Origin: Selaginella moellendorffii
Lineage: Eukaryota; Streptophyta; Lycopodiopsida; Selaginellales; Selaginellaceae
Length of the DNA: 64,000 nt
Assembly: GCF_000143415.4 (NCBI RefSeq)
Contig: NW_003314336.1
Coordinates: 658,853-722,852, forward strand
Direction: 5' to 3'
The translations under genes and the position numbers were made by a program. The notes beneath the pieces were generated by a model. That model ran no database searches, was not told the origin of the DNA, and saw nothing but the letters and a program-made list of their open reading frames with translations. Positions 29,770-41,956 of the stretch are shown piece after piece (position 1 is the stretch's first letter; every line of letters starts with the position of its first letter).

Positions 29770-30003
29770 TTGGTGGAGATGAGGGGCACCTTTGATTGTC
29801 CCTGGGGAGTGCTTGGATTTGGGATTTCGGTTTAGATCTAGCTTTTGCATTGTCTAGATCTAGCTTTTTCCATTTCCTTTCTTTTGTTCTTTCCTTTCAG
29901 GATTTTGGTTTAGATCTAGCTTTTTGCATTGTCTAGATCTACCATTTCTTTCCAGCTTTTTGTCATTTCTCTTCTTTTGCTTTTTCTTTTTCATTCATTT
30001 TCA

Positions 30004-30958
30004 TGGCCGATCCGCAATCTCCTCCTTTGACTCTAGAGCAGCAGTTGTTCAATTGCTTGATGCTATGCGCTTGTAATTGAATAATCAAACTCAGTTGATG
30101 GCGGCGTTCATGGCACATGGTACACCTCCTCCTGCTTTTGGTGCCAATCCTCGCGTTCGGCCGGAGTTCTTTCGTGGGAATCCTGGGGATGATGTGTACC
30201 ATTGGTTCGATCACTTCACGGTGATTGCTACATATCATTCTTGGGATGATGCTTGACGTTTGCGTGAGTTCCCCACATGTCTCCAAAGGACAACATTGCA
30301 GTGGTACAATGGATTGAGCGTAGCTACTCGTGGCGATTGGAGTGTTCTTCCGGACGTCTTCAAACGCGCTTTTGGACACGCTGACGATTGTGATGATGCC
30401 TTCCAACAATTGCATCGTCTTCGCCAAGGGCCATCTGAGTTGGTGATGCAATTTGGCGTTCGTTTCCGAAGTCTTTTGCTTTGTGCGGAGCCAAATATGT
30501 CGGAGCGGATCAAGCTAGGAATTCTGTGGCCAGCACTTCGTCAAGATCTTGTCGGACTTGTGCATGCACTTGCTCCTGCCACTCTTGACGATGCTCTTCA
30601 CTTGGCACAACGTTATGAGACGTCGCCTCTTCCACTTCTTGCTACACGTCCTTCAGCTCCACTTCCTATGAGTGATGGTCCTGTTCCCATGGAGGTTGAT
30701 GCTGCTGCTACTTGAGTCCAAGGACAAGGGCGAGGACATGGTCGTGGCCGTGACGTCCGTTGCTGGGCGTGTGATGAAGTTGGTCATACTTATCGGCGTT
30801 GTCAGCGCTTTCCGGATTGGCAACCTCCATTTCCTGGGTGGAGACCTTGGCGTCAGCAACGTCCCGTTGGTGCTGCTGCAGTGGAAGGTTTGGATCCCGA
30901 GGTGCATTCGGGAAACGAGGAGTCGCGCGAGTAATGGAGGGAACTTGCGCGAATAAGT
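30004..30958 (+). pseudogene. Family A gag with zinc knuckle
   Basis: ATG at 30004 begins MADPQSPPLTLEQQ. A one-base loss near 30047 (the copy at 310 has the base) shifts the frame. The capsid-like region then reads FFRGNPGDDVYHWFDHFTVI, LQRTTLQWYNGLSVATRGDW and KRAFGHADDC. A Gly/Arg-rich stretch and the knuckle CWACDEVGHTYRRC follow (about 30759-30800). TAA at 30074, TGA at 30253 and TGA at 30713 interrupt; each is one C-to-T change from CAA or CGA. Confidence 0.8.
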
Positions 30959-31622
30959 TAGTGACCCCTCCATCTTTCTTTCGGGAGTATCATCAAGGGG
31001 TTCACTCGGCACCGGTTCATCCAGTGTTTACTTTCCAAGCTCGTTTTTATAACAAGAGGTCTCCTATTCTTCTCTCCGTGTTGGTTGATACAGGTTCGAG
31101 TTTATCTTCTATTGCTCGACTTGTTGCCACACGTTGTCGTCTACACTTGCGTCGTGCGGCGGATCCAGTTTTCATTCTTTACGGCAACGGCCGTACACAT
31201 GCATGTGCACGAGATGAGGCGGACCTGGTTGTGCATGTGGGTGATCTCGAGCTTGAGTTGCAGTCGTTGCGGGTGGTGCCGAGTCAAGCTTTTGACCTCA
31301 TTCTTGGTATGGATTGGTTGCAGCACAATCATGCCAAGTGTGACTTTGAGGCTTCTCCCCCTTGTCTCATACTTCCTTATGTTTCATCCATTCCTCTCAC
31401 TTCCGTACCTCTTCATCCCTCTACTTTTACCTTTGCTTCCATTACTTTTGTTCCCCCACTTTCCTCTTGTGTTTCCATCTTGTTCTGCTCTTCCCTTTTC
31501 CGATCCCTCCGATGATCTTTGTGTTGCAGCTGTTGACCAGCTCATAAAGGAGTATTCTGATCTCTTTGAATTTGACCTATCGTCTGGGGCCAAGATTGCC
31601 ACACGTCATCCCATTCCAACCG
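30955..31622 (+). pseudogene. Family A aspartic protease
   Basis: After a frame change the retroviral-type protease reads SVLVDTGSSLSSIARLVATR (catalytic D-T-G at about 31086-31094), then FDLILGMDWLQHN. A C-rich linker (31365-31500, Pro/Ser/Leu) leads towards RT. A one-base deletion at about 31625 shifts into the RT frame. Confidence 0.8.
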
Positions 31623-31701
31623 GGATGCTTGTCCAATCAAGGTTCCTGTTCGTCGTCGGTCACCCAAGGAGATCAAGATTTTACGTGCAAACGTCAAGGA
31701 G

Positions 31702-32823
31702 ATGTTGGAGAAGGGTGTTATTCGGAAGTCGCGGAGTCCTTGGGCATGTGAACCTCATCTTGTGACGAAGCCTGATGGGAGTATTCGTTTCTGCATCAAC
31801 TATCGTCCATTAAATGAAGTGACGATCCCGAACATGTACCCTCTTCCTCACACTGCTGATCTCTTGGATCATCTGGGGCGAAGTCGTTGGTTCACCAAGC
31901 TAGATCTTGCTTCTGGGTATTGGCAAGTACCGATGGCCGAAGAAGATATTCCTAAGACTGCTTTTCGTACACCATTTGGTTTGTACGAGTTTTTGGTGAT
32001 GCCGTTTGGTTTGAACAATGCTCCAGCAACTTTTCAGCGGATGATGGACGAGGTTCTTTGCGATATGCCGGAGGTGACGGCTGACTTCATTGATGATGTC
32101 TTGATCCACTTGGAGGGGACGTGGGAGGAGCATGTTCGTGATGTTTGTAAAGTGTTGGATCAGCTACGCGATGTTGGTTTAAAGCTGAAGCGGTCGAAGT
32201 GCGTGTTTGGGTCCAAGGACACAACTTATCTTGGGTACCGTATTTCTCGTGAGGGTTTGCAAGTTGATCCTGACAAACTTGTGGCTATTCTAAAGTTCCC
32301 TACTCCGAAATGTGTGAATGATGTGCAGCGCTTTTTGGGTAAGGTGCAGTATCTTGGTCGTTTTGTGGATCATCTTTCCGATCGCACTACACCATTGCGA
32401 GCGCTGCTGAAGCCATCAACGTCATCTTTCATCTGGTCTCCCGATTGTGAGCGGGCGTTCGTGAATCTCAAAGAATTATTGACGACTCCTCCGGTTTTAG
32501 CATATCCTGACTACACTCGACCTTTTATTTTGCTCGTGGATGCTTCTGACATTGGTCTTGGAGGTGTGTTGATGCAAGAGAGCTCGAGTGTGCCTGGTCA
32601 GCACCATCCCATTGCATACATCAGCCGTACATTACAACCAGTGGAGATGAACTACTCCACGACGGAGAAGGAGTGTTTAGCAGCAGTCTGGGGTTTCGAG
32701 AAACTTCATGCATATCTACATGGTTCTCAGACGTTACTTGAAGGTGACCATGTTGCTGTTACTTCATTATTGAAGTGGAAGAACCTGGTTGGTCGTACGG
32801 CTCGATGGGTTTTGAAGCTTTAG
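31702..32823 (+). pseudogene. Family A reverse transcriptase and RNase H
   Basis: The RT blocks are intact in one frame: EMLEKGVIRKSRSPW, INYRPLNEVTIPNMYPLP, WFTKLDLASGYWQVPMAEED, RTPFGLYEFLVMPFGLNNAP, and the active site FIDDVLIH (normally YxDD or FxDD). Thumb and connection follow, then RNase H (ILLVDASDIGLGGVLMQ, STTEKECLAAVWGFEKLHAY, LEGDHVAV). A TAG at 32821 in WVLKL-stop-IYDFDVVHRPG interrupts RNase H, again one change from CAG. Confidence 0.88.
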
Positions 32824-34395
32824 ATATATGATTTCGATGTTGTTCATCGCCCAGGGAGTTTTATTGCTGATGCTGATGCCCTTTCTAGAGCTCCTCTTCC
32901 TTCTCCACTCACTTCTCATGTTTCTGAAGAACCTGTTGTTCCAGCATCTGTGGATTTTCTAGATGAGGATTCTGTGCCGTCGGCGGTTGCTGTCCTTGAC
33001 GTTCAGTGTCCACAGGGCGTGGAGCAAGGTCTACCTTCTCTTGATGAGGTTCGCGAGGCTCAAAAGATTGAGCCGTGGATTCGAAGGCTTCGAGATGGGT
33101 TTGAGAATCCTGCATCACTTGCTGATGACTTGCCTTTCCGGCATTTACATTCTCAATATCGCCTTGAAGATGGCCTTCTTTATTTTGTGGGGACGGATCC
33201 TGCTGATCATTTACGGCTGGTGGTGCCTTCGGTGTTTATTCCGCGGTTTCTCCATACCTACCATGATTCTCCTATTCTAGGTGGGCATATGGGACACCGT
33301 CGTGTCACCGAGAAGCTGCGCAGATCTTTCTATTGGCCAGAGATGCGACGTGATATTATCCGGTATGTGCGTAGCTGCGTTTGGTGCCAAGCTCGTAATA
33401 CTCCCCCTTGTGCTGCGGAAGAACGGTTGGAGTCAATTGCAGTTTCTCGTCCGTTTGAGTTGGTGGTGTTTGATCTTATGAGACCTTTTCCGCGATCGAC
33501 TGCTGGCAATGAGTATGTTATTATTGCTTCTGACTACTTGACTCGTTGGGTGGAAGTTGGTGCTCTTGCTAGTGCCTCTGCAACTGCTGTTGGATACTTC
33601 CTCCTCAATCAAGTGGTGTTCCAGCATTCTTGTCCAGAGTGGATTCTTTCGGATAATGGTCCTGCATTTATGGCTGAGGTATTTCATGTTTTGACATCTC
33701 GGTTGGGGATACGCCACACTTTTACGAGTGCTTATCATCCACAATCAGACGGTCTGGTGGAACGGCTCGTTCGGACATTCAAAGGGATGATTGTGAAGTA
33801 TGTGAACTTTCAACATTCGGATTGGGATGGTTATTTGCCGTCTCTTCGGTATGCCTATGTCACAGGGGTGCAGAGTTCTATTGGTGCTTCACCATATAAA
33901 CTTCTATATGGTCATGATCCAATATTACCAACAGAGCTGGGTTTACCTTCGCGATCGCTACGAGCTCCTGATGCTAGGTCATGGGATCAATATTTGACAA
34001 GCATTCTTCCACTTGTCCGAGCAGAGTCTGCTGAACACTTAGGCCGCGTACAAGTGGGACAACAATGGCGCTACAATTCCCATCATCGTCCACCTGCGGA
34101 GTACAAAGTGGATGATTTGGNNNNNNNNNNNNNNNNNNNNNNNNNNNNNNNNNNNNNNNNNNNNNNNNNNNNNNNNNNNNNNNNNNNNNNNNNNNNNNNN
34201 NNNNNNNNNNNNNNNNNNNNNNNNNNNNNNNNNNNNNATGACGTTCAGCAGGCCGATCCTCCGGAGATTGTGCATGTGCAGCGGTTAAAACGCTTCATAC
34301 AAAGGGATCAGGAGCAGTTAATACCGTCTACAGATCCACCGATGCCTCCTCCTGACGTTCCTCCAGATCCCGGCCCATCTACAACAGAACCCTAA
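32824..34395 (+). pseudogene. Family A RNase H end and integrase
   Basis: It continues the RT frame after TAG. Integrase: zinc site H-H-C-C in LGGHMGHRRVTEKLRR with SCVWCQA, then a catalytic core with Asp in ELVVFDLM, Asp in ILSDNGPAF and Glu in DGLVERLVR. An assembly gap (34121-34237) removes the C-terminal domain. The end is Pro-rich (PPMPPPDVPPDPGPSTTEP), with the stop 32 bases before the LTR. Confidence 0.85.
34121..34237. other. Assembly gap (117 N)
   Basis: Run of N inside the integrase frame. Any Xs in translations here are unknown. Confidence 1.
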
Positions 34396-34427
34396 CGGCC
34401 TTCCATTATTTCGAGAGGAGGGGATGA

Positions 34428-34601
34428 TGTGAGGGCCAAGTGTACGGCTACGATGCCGTATACTAATATTAGCGTAGTGGATTTTGGTAGCCGTCGGATT
34501 GGTTTCAATTCGGACCACTTGCTCCTGTATATAAGCTATGGTTTTTGGGCTAATTGAGATGCATATTTCTGTATTCCTTTTCCATATTCCATGCACTCAC
34601 A
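34428..34601 (+). repeat. Family A 3' LTR
   Basis: 174 bp, same termini as the 5' LTR. Confidence 0.9.
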
Positions 34602-37600
34602 AAATTTGTTATGAAGTTTAGTTTTCAAAATGAATGTTTTAGAATTGTATAATACTAAGTGAAAGATGTTAACTTTTATGTGTTATATTTTATTTCAAGA
34701 ACTTTTAATATCTTCCATATTTATCTTTAATATTACCTTATACCTTATATTTACATTCATGCATTTTGAGAATAATATTGAAAATCAAATGTATTTTATT
34801 ATATATGATAAACATTTTTTAAATATATTTTTATATAGAGAGAATACTAATCACAAATAAGATTATTATCTCTAAATATTAATGTATTTATAATTCAAAT
34901 TAAGGCTTTATAACAATGTTATGAAAGCTGAAACTTTATAATGATAAATGAATGGTAAGGTTTCACTCTATACTGGGCTAAAGTAGGATTTGATGATATA
35001 TAATATTTTTTTATGCTTTATTTTATTAATATTAATAATTTTAATTCATTAATTTTATTTATGAAGTATGATGATTCTGAGATTCCAGCTCTGCTGGAAA
35101 TTATAGATTAAAATAAATATCAAAAACTTCCAAAATAAAATTTAATAATATTTTTAGTGATTTCTTTAGATATTACAATAATTGTTGAAAGTTATGGTAT
35201 ACTTGTAAAACTTTATATGAGTAATGGAGAGAGAGTATATTTGTTTGGAAAGAGTATGATTACTTTGGTTTACCCATTATCAGAGAAATTAAAGTAAGTT
35301 TTGATTTATTGGGGATGTGGTTTAGCTTTCAAAGTTTCTACAGACAGGTGCTTATCCATTACATTTCATAAAAGTGAAGTCATTGCTCTTGATATGGTAA
35401 TGGTTTGAAGTTTCTTTTTGTAGCCTCCTACAAAAAACTCTCAACTTGTCCAAATTTGATACTTATGTTAGCACTTAGGCTCTTAATGTTCTTAGAGGTT
35501 TCTCATGCAACTAAATTCAACAGGTGGTAAAGATCATTTGGAGAAATGGCTGTATACCTTTAAGTCAGTGATAGACCTTGCTATGATAATAATCCATGTC
35601 ATCATTGAAGTGTTTGTGGCTAAGAACTATACTCTTGGTTGAATCTAGTGCCACAGTCAATGCTCTGATCCTTTACACAGCATTCCTCACACAGCCTTGA
35701 TTGTGTCTGTAGGAAAATCTGGGATTCAACATCAATTTGTCTCTAGAGAAAAACAACTTTGCTGCTAGAAAAAAATAAAACCAACCAGCAGCTGGTGCTT
35801 CAATTTGGCTCTTCCAGGCCTTTTTGAGGGAGATAATAGTTCTTAGCTTCATTAATAAATTATATAGAGAAAATTGATGTTTCTATTTGTTTGTTTTGTA
35901 ATATGAACACCAGCAAAATGACTATCAGACTTGAGCATAAGAAACTTGCCTTGATGGCTCTTTTGTGCTTGTCTCAAAAGCAATTTCCCTTTACAAAGTG
36001 CAATTATTATATTTTCCCCTCTAAAATTTTAGATGGAATTTAAATGCAATTATTCTGGGATATGTTACAGTAATCTGGTGTGAGGATTTATGTGCCAAAT
36101 ACTTTCCAGCACCTATCTAACCTTTACATATTTTACTAATCTAAATAACTGGATAAATACAACATATAAAAATGATTTGCATGTATTATCAATAATTACA
36201 ACTCTATTCTGAATATAATCACATTAAAATGTTCATAAAAATATATGTATTTTAATTTCTAGCTATATTATAAACTGAAAGTTTCAAATATAACTATGAT
36301 TTAGTTTAATTTCCTAAGTTTTCACAACATAGAACATGCTCTAAAGAAGTTGTTGAATGAAAGAAATTTACAGCAGAATTCTGCTTATAAAATATTTGAA
36401 ATATGATCATTAGCCTAGCCCTTGTTCTATGCTTTGGAGTGCTATAGAATTGTAAGATTGTCTTGTAGGATATAACATTGCCTAGCAAAATGGCTTAAGT
36501 GGTTGATGCTTTATTAGTATCACAAGTGGCCATTGCATGTTGCACATTGTGAGGTACACATTCCATTTCGGACACATCTCAATGATGGTTGTGATCTTTT
36601 GCAGGTTCATTTTTCTTTGGTGGTTTCAGGGATTAGAGGGCTTGATTTGATCATTCTTCTTAAGCCAAGAGCAAATCAAATGAAATAGTAAGATGTAAAC
36701 CTTTTAGAAATCATATTTAGTAAGAAACTAAGTTGTAATTTAGGAGATAAATAAAAAGTTACATAAGGTTTAAATTTTTTTCATGGAATAGATTTGTCCT
36801 GAAAGAGGATAGCTTCAAGGTTAGCAAGCTTTTCCCCAAGAAATGAGGAAGAGAACTTGTAACATACCTCTCTCAGGAACTTTACGTAGGGCTTGACAAG
36901 CTTAAATTCTCTGTAAGATCTGTCCAGCATGAAGATCTAAGTTCCCTGGCCGACCTGAACTATAATAATGCCTCTAACTTTCATAGTTTACTAAAGAATA
37001 ATAGAATTTTTATTATGTGTCTGGTTTTACATTTAAAAATATACATAAGTAAATCTATCTAGATAAACCAGTACTAATGCTTTATGATAAAACTATGCAT
37101 TCCAATTTAAAAATACAATGAAGCTAAACTACACAAAGAAATTGAAGTAGTGGAGCTGTAGTTTGTTAATTTTTGAAGTGTTATAACAATTAGTTAGTGA
37201 ATCTGACTAATATATTATTGACACTAAATAATATAATGAAACTTCTAGCAATTATTTTGATACACATTTTATACTCAGGTTGATTAGATGTAATTACTTT
37301 TAATTTTACCTGGCTATTTAATTTTCGTATTTCCTTTTCCTTTAGTTCTTCATCTTTGAAATGCCAACAATTTTAAAAAAACCTTATTATTATAAATAAC
37401 TCTTCAAGAGAGCAATTGCGAATGGATATTTTTTAACTTTTTACATGAATGCACAGAGAAAAAAAATTGCAATACAAATCCATAAATCCTTATTAGGTTT
37501 AAGGATTTTCATAGAAAGATTAGGGTTTGTGAATTCTTCATGGTAATATCAACCAACACATTACACTAAAAGTACAATATATCATGCCTTAATTTTCTCT

Positions 37601-38155
37601 CTCTCTCTCTCTATATATATATTATATTTTTTATTTACATTTCTAAAAAATATACTTTGTTGTATAAAACTTATCATTTGTGAGTAAAGTGTTATTTTTT
37701 TTCATTTTATCCACTCTTCTTCACTATTATCTTCTATTATAAATTAGACTGTTCAAACCTAGATTTTAAATTACATAAAACTAAAACTTATAAAATTAGA
37801 TCTAACATACTACTATATACATGAATAATTAAAATATATTTTATATTGCAAGGATCACTGCTTCATTCAAACTCTATGAAATTTTTGGCTTTATTAAATA
37901 CTATAGAATGACATTATCTACATAAAATAAAAAATAAATAAATCTATTTTTAAAGAAAATTATTAAAAAATAGACATATTTTCAGCTGGGATTTATATCA
38001 CTTGTAACATGGATGTTTTGGAAAATACTAATCTTGAAGACTAAAATTTATTTAGCAAACTATTCTTAGTTTTAAAGATACTAAAATTTAATGTTATTTT
38101 ATTATGTCTTCCTTCAGATGGAGCTTCACTTTCTTCAACTTCTTTGATTCCTCTT
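34602..38155. other. AT-rich non-coding region
   Basis: No supported gene. A hairpin TTCCAGCTCTGCTGGAA lies at 35083-35099. There is a (CT)n-(AT)n microsatellite at 37595-37622. The segment 36960-37075 is homologous to 49568-49670, and 37960-38100 to the AT-rich family seen at 24.9 and 57.8 kb. Confidence 0.55.
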
Positions 38156-38156
38156 A

Positions 38157-39012
38157 CAGGTGGTTATGGAGCTGGGAGGCAATGCTCCATGCATAGTGGA
38201 AGATCTTGTTCCAGACTTGGAAGGTACAATCACTAGGTTGGTCCACGGGGGATTCTATCAAAGGGGCCAGTTGTGCATTCACATGCAGCGTCTTTACGTG
38301 AGAGGTGTCCTTTACAAGGAGGTATCAGACACTCATCTTTAAACTCTATCATATTCTTTGTTCTCAAATTGAGCCTTGATCTAACGTATCTGGTTCTGGT
38401 TGTGTAGGTGAAGGACGCATTGATCACTGCTGTTAAGAAACTCAAAGGTGGAGATCCTCACCAAGACGATACGTCCATCGGGCCCATGATATCCGAGTCG
38501 TCAGCAGCTACAGTGGAGAAGAGCGTGAACAAGGCAGTGAAGGCTGCTGCCAAACTTCTAGTTGGTGGTAAGCAAAGGGGAGCTTTCATGGAGCGAACGA
38601 TCCTGGAAGACGCTTCCTTTGACATGGATGCAAGGAAGGAAGAGATTTTCGGTCCTGTGATCCTTTTCTACTCATACAAGTAAGCTCTCAAAGTTTCTTA
38701 GCTCCCGAAGTTCTTCTTTACTTCCTTTGTTTTTTCTCTAAACGAAAACGGTGGTGATTTCAAGGAAGCTGTGAAGGAAGCTATCAACACGCATTACAGT
38801 CTCCAAGTCGGCGTCTTTATGCATACGAGGACATGGCAATGATTTGTGGATAGACTGTATTTACTCTTCTCGAAAGCTCAAGCTCGAGCTTGATCAAAAG
38901 TAAGACACGTTGCCTACATTGCGCATGACTAAAACTTTGGTTTCGAGCATGTTGTCCATTGCGTACTTGACACCCTCTTGTTGGATTCCAGAGTCTTTGA
39001 TCCCACTGTATC
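38157..39012. pseudogene. ALDH21-like aldehyde dehydrogenase remnant with inverted last exon
   Basis: Plus-strand exons: after TTACAG, VVMELGGNAPCIVEDLVPDL then FYQRGQLCIHMQRLYVRG (38159-38320, catalytic Cys in GQLC kept); VKDALITAVKKLKGGDPHQD with SIGPMISESS and ARKEEIFGPVILFYSYK (38408-38681, GTAAGC donor); then AVKEAINTHYSLQVGVFMHT (38763-38830). The expected C-terminal exon is on the opposite strand: read from about 39012 downwards, YSGIKDSGIQQEGVKYAMDN then MLETKVLVMRN and a TGA (38902). The N-terminal half is absent. The C-terminal motif recalls ALDH21, a family known from mosses and lycophytes; this is from memory. Confidence 0.6.
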
Positions 39013-39039
39013 ACTGACTATCAATGCGCATGCTTGGCG

Positions 39040-40139
39040 AATTGTTGAGGCAAACTCCTCCAGCCTGTGAGGATCAAATAATCATCAAACAATCGATCAA
39101 TACTTTCTATATCTCAAACGCAAAGCTACCTCTATGTGCTCAAATGCATAGAAGGCCTTGTTGCTTGCTCAGTCTCTAGCACCATCAACCTTTTACCTTT
39201 AGGATGGAGAATGCTTATCTATAAGCTCCTGGGAGAAGGTCCATAGCTTGAAGTGCTACAGTTGGATTTTTTGGAATCCACGACGTATTGCTCGGTGACG
39301 TCCTTGAGGCTTGGATGTAAAGCCATGTAGCACGTCATAGCATCACCCAAGATCGATCACATATTAGTCACGAAAAGCTTCCAGATAATTGAGAGAATTC
39401 TTCTTACCTGTGTGCCACATTTTTCCAAAGGAAGCTGGAGAAGAACTTGAAAACCCCTGCATGATAAGAAACCGAAAGCTCGCTCAGTCTCCAGCACCAT
39501 CAACCTTTTACCTTTAGGACAGAGAATGCTTGTCTATAAGCTCCTGGGAGAAGGTCCATAGCTTGTGAGCGAGCTCAGATCTCTGCCATAAGCGCTACAG
39601 TTGGATTTGTTGGAATCCACGAAGTATTTCCTGGTGATGTCCTTGAGGCTTGGATGTAAAGATGTGTAGCACATTGTAGCAGTGCCCTGAGAGATCAATC
39701 ACGTATTAGTCATGAAAACTTCCAGATAATTGGGAGAATTTTTCTTACCTGTGCCACTTTTTTAGTGCCCTGAGAGATTGATCACATATTAGTCACGAAA
39801 TTTCCAGATAATTCTTCTTACCTGTGGCACATTTTTCCAGAGGAAGCTGGAGAAGAACTTGAGAACCCTGCCTAAAGATTAAAGCTCCATATAAGTAACC
39901 AAAAACAATGACGAGGCAAAGAGACAAACTCACTATGTAGAATGTGTACTACATCAAAGGTGTCATTATAAACCCCAGATGAGCAGCATTGGTTGTGATG
40001 TCAACTCCTTCAGCCTAATCATGCATGGGCAACCAAATCTTTGCCTTCTCCATGCTCTATGCTCATCTCACCACACACAAACACACACACATAGAGTACC
40101 CTCCCACAAGTGATTATTGATGCTCTCTAATCCATAGTG

Positions 40140-40182
<43 letters not shown>

Positions 40183-40230
40183 GTTGATTAAATCATACCA
40201 CATGTTGATTAACATTTAATTAGTCTAATT
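39040..40230. repeat. Partly duplicated non-coding segment and TA/CA microsatellites
   Basis: A block of about 270-300 bp is repeated in tandem with indels: GCTCAGTCTCTAGCACCATC at 39168 and GCTCAGTCTCCAGCACCATC at 39481, with GGAAGCTGGAGAAGAACTTG near 39430 and 39842. No family is recognised. Short CA (about 40077-40090) and TA (40142-40179) microsatellites follow. Confidence 0.55.
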
Positions 40231-40231
40231 T

Positions 40232-40545
40232 GCTCCCACTGGGCTTGACCCAAGGGGTAAGGTGTCAAGAGACTAGGGCTCTTGGGAGAGCTGCGGCTCT
40301 CAGCTTCCGTTCATGAGGGCGTGAATTTATAGGGAAGCGTGGTAGATTGTAAGCAACCAAAGAAAATAACTTGAGAGACAATCTATGAAGTTCAAATATA
40401 AAGGGAAAGGGCCTATGAATAAGAGTGCACCTCTTTTTCCAATTGATTAATGGTTTTGAGATATTTAGAGTTAAACATCCTTGAGTTTGAATAGTACTGG
40501 GTTGGGTGACCTCCCGGGAAGTCCAAACTCAGGAGCTCACATACA
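40232..40545 (+). repeat. 5S-rRNA-containing LTR-like repeat (Cassandra-like), copy 1
   Basis: The end of this 0.3 kb repeat (about 40466-40524) aligns with the second half of eukaryotic 5S rRNA: GTTAAACATCCTTGAG.., TAGTACTGGGTTGGGTGACC and TCCCGGGAAGTCC (5S has GTTAAGCGTGCTTGGG.., AGTACTAGGATGGGTGACCT, CCTGGGAAGTCC). 5S sequence in a short LTR is the defining trait of Cassandra TRIM elements. The same repeat lies inverted at 43682-43990 and decayed at 50575-50745. Confidence 0.6.
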
Positions 40546-41290
40546 TATTTTACTATAGTAATTATTTTAACTTTATTTACTTTGACATTAAATTATTATC
40601 TTTAAATATAGTTGCCATATACCAACTTTGTATGTGCAAATTTAATAATACAGTATCAAATCAATGAAATACTATTTTCTCATATGCAATTTAAAAAATC
40701 ATATAAATTTTAAGAACCTAATTTTTTTTCTAAAACTTCAAATCTTAAATACCTTTGCTTTAACTCCATAATTTGAAGCTTAATTTTTTGAGTAAATATA
40801 ATTACAGTCCATCTGATTTGATTATTCCTCTCAATTGTAAACTTGTATAGAATTTTAATCTTATTCAATTTTATGAGCTTAAAAAAAATTTAGCTGTACA
40901 ACTGCAATTGGTTTTTGTATATACATCTTTATCCATTATACATAATTATTAATGATTATGTGTCATGAGTACATTATAATGAATTGATAAGTTTTATATA
41001 ATGTCACAATAATAATTAGATTAGTTGAGCTACTTTATAGATGATTTCTAGTTATATAAATATCCAAAGATATATAAGGAAAAATTTATATTATTCCTAA
41101 GATCTTAAAGTCATTCCCTTATTGGCCTCTTTTTATCCACCATATTACCTATACATTCACGTATGAACTAAGGTGGAAAGTCATGCCCTTTCGACATGCT
41201 ATTCCTTGAGGATAGACCCACTTTTGGGAGCTTTTAATGCCAATGCAAGTCGTGATATACTTGATTACCATTAATAGTCAAACTAAGGAA

Positions 41291-41950
41291 TAGCTCCGAT
41301 ACCAAATTGTCAGGGACTAAATTTTCCATTCTACTTTAGTGACTTTACCACACTTCCGATCACTTGGAGGAGTCTCACTCACAACTTCCATATATTCTAT
41401 TCAATTAGCCTTTACACTTGGTCCAAGTGTTCCACATGTCCAATCCCATGACTGACACCTAAAGGTACTATTGACATATTGGCCCATTATGTTAATGCCA
41501 TGCCTATTCACCCTTGTTACATCAGTAGTCCAAGATCACCTACATCACCATCCTATCTCTCAAAAACTAGGTTATCCATCCATAAGTGGTCATCTCTTGA
41601 CCACATCATAGCATCCTTAGGATGCCTGAAGACATAAGGAACACCATTCCCCAATATCTCTTCTTCAGTTCCCACTAAGTCCTTTATCACATCAGTAGTC
41701 CAAAATCACCTACATCACCATCCCATCTCTGAAAGACTAGGCTATCCATCCATAAGTGGTCATCCCTTAACCACATCTTATCATCCTTAGGATGTCCAAA
41801 GACATAAAGAACACCATTCCCCAATATTTCTTCTTCAGTTCCAACCAAGTCCCTATCTATGGCCGTGCTTGCCAACATGGAAGGCCCGAACGTTTGACCA
41901 TTAAGTCCCATTGACCTTTGGGACTTCCTCATCATGTGATCGTATCCTTA
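41291..41950 (-). mobile_element. Inverted gypsy LTR fragment with primer-binding site
   Basis: On the minus strand the LTR end GTCCCTGACA (41309) is followed by TTTGGTATCGGAGCTA (41306-41291), the same primer site as family B. The LTR body includes a tandem duplication of about 168 bp (41520-41688 and 41689-41856). It is homologous in inverted orientation to 43080-43530. Confidence 0.6.
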
Positions 41951-41956
41951 GTCATT

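Larger units (their letters stand above)
29596..34601 (+). mobile_element. Ty3/gypsy family A retrotransposon with 174-bp LTRs
   Basis: LTRs at 29596-29769 and 34428-34601 start TGTGAG and end CTCACA; by eye they differ at about five positions (about 3%). A purine-rich tract (CGAGAGGAGGGGATGA) precedes the 3' LTR. Behind the 5' LTR, TTGGTGGAGATGAGGGG occupies the primer-site position and does not look like the initiator-Met site. The order gag, protease, RT, RNase H, integrase identifies Ty3/gypsy. Flanks AAAAC and AAATT give no clean 5-bp duplication. Other copies of this LTR lie at 310, 11469 (inverted) and about 45765 (inverted, old). Confidence 0.9.

Noticed and set aside
38817-39014. 65-codon minus-strand frame over the ALDH end
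   Set aside because: It is a shadow; the ALDH C-terminal motif is in a different minus-strand frame.
40466-40524. A 5S rRNA gene
   Set aside because: Only the second half of 5S is present and it is embedded in a longer dispersed repeat, so it is 5S-derived, not a gene.
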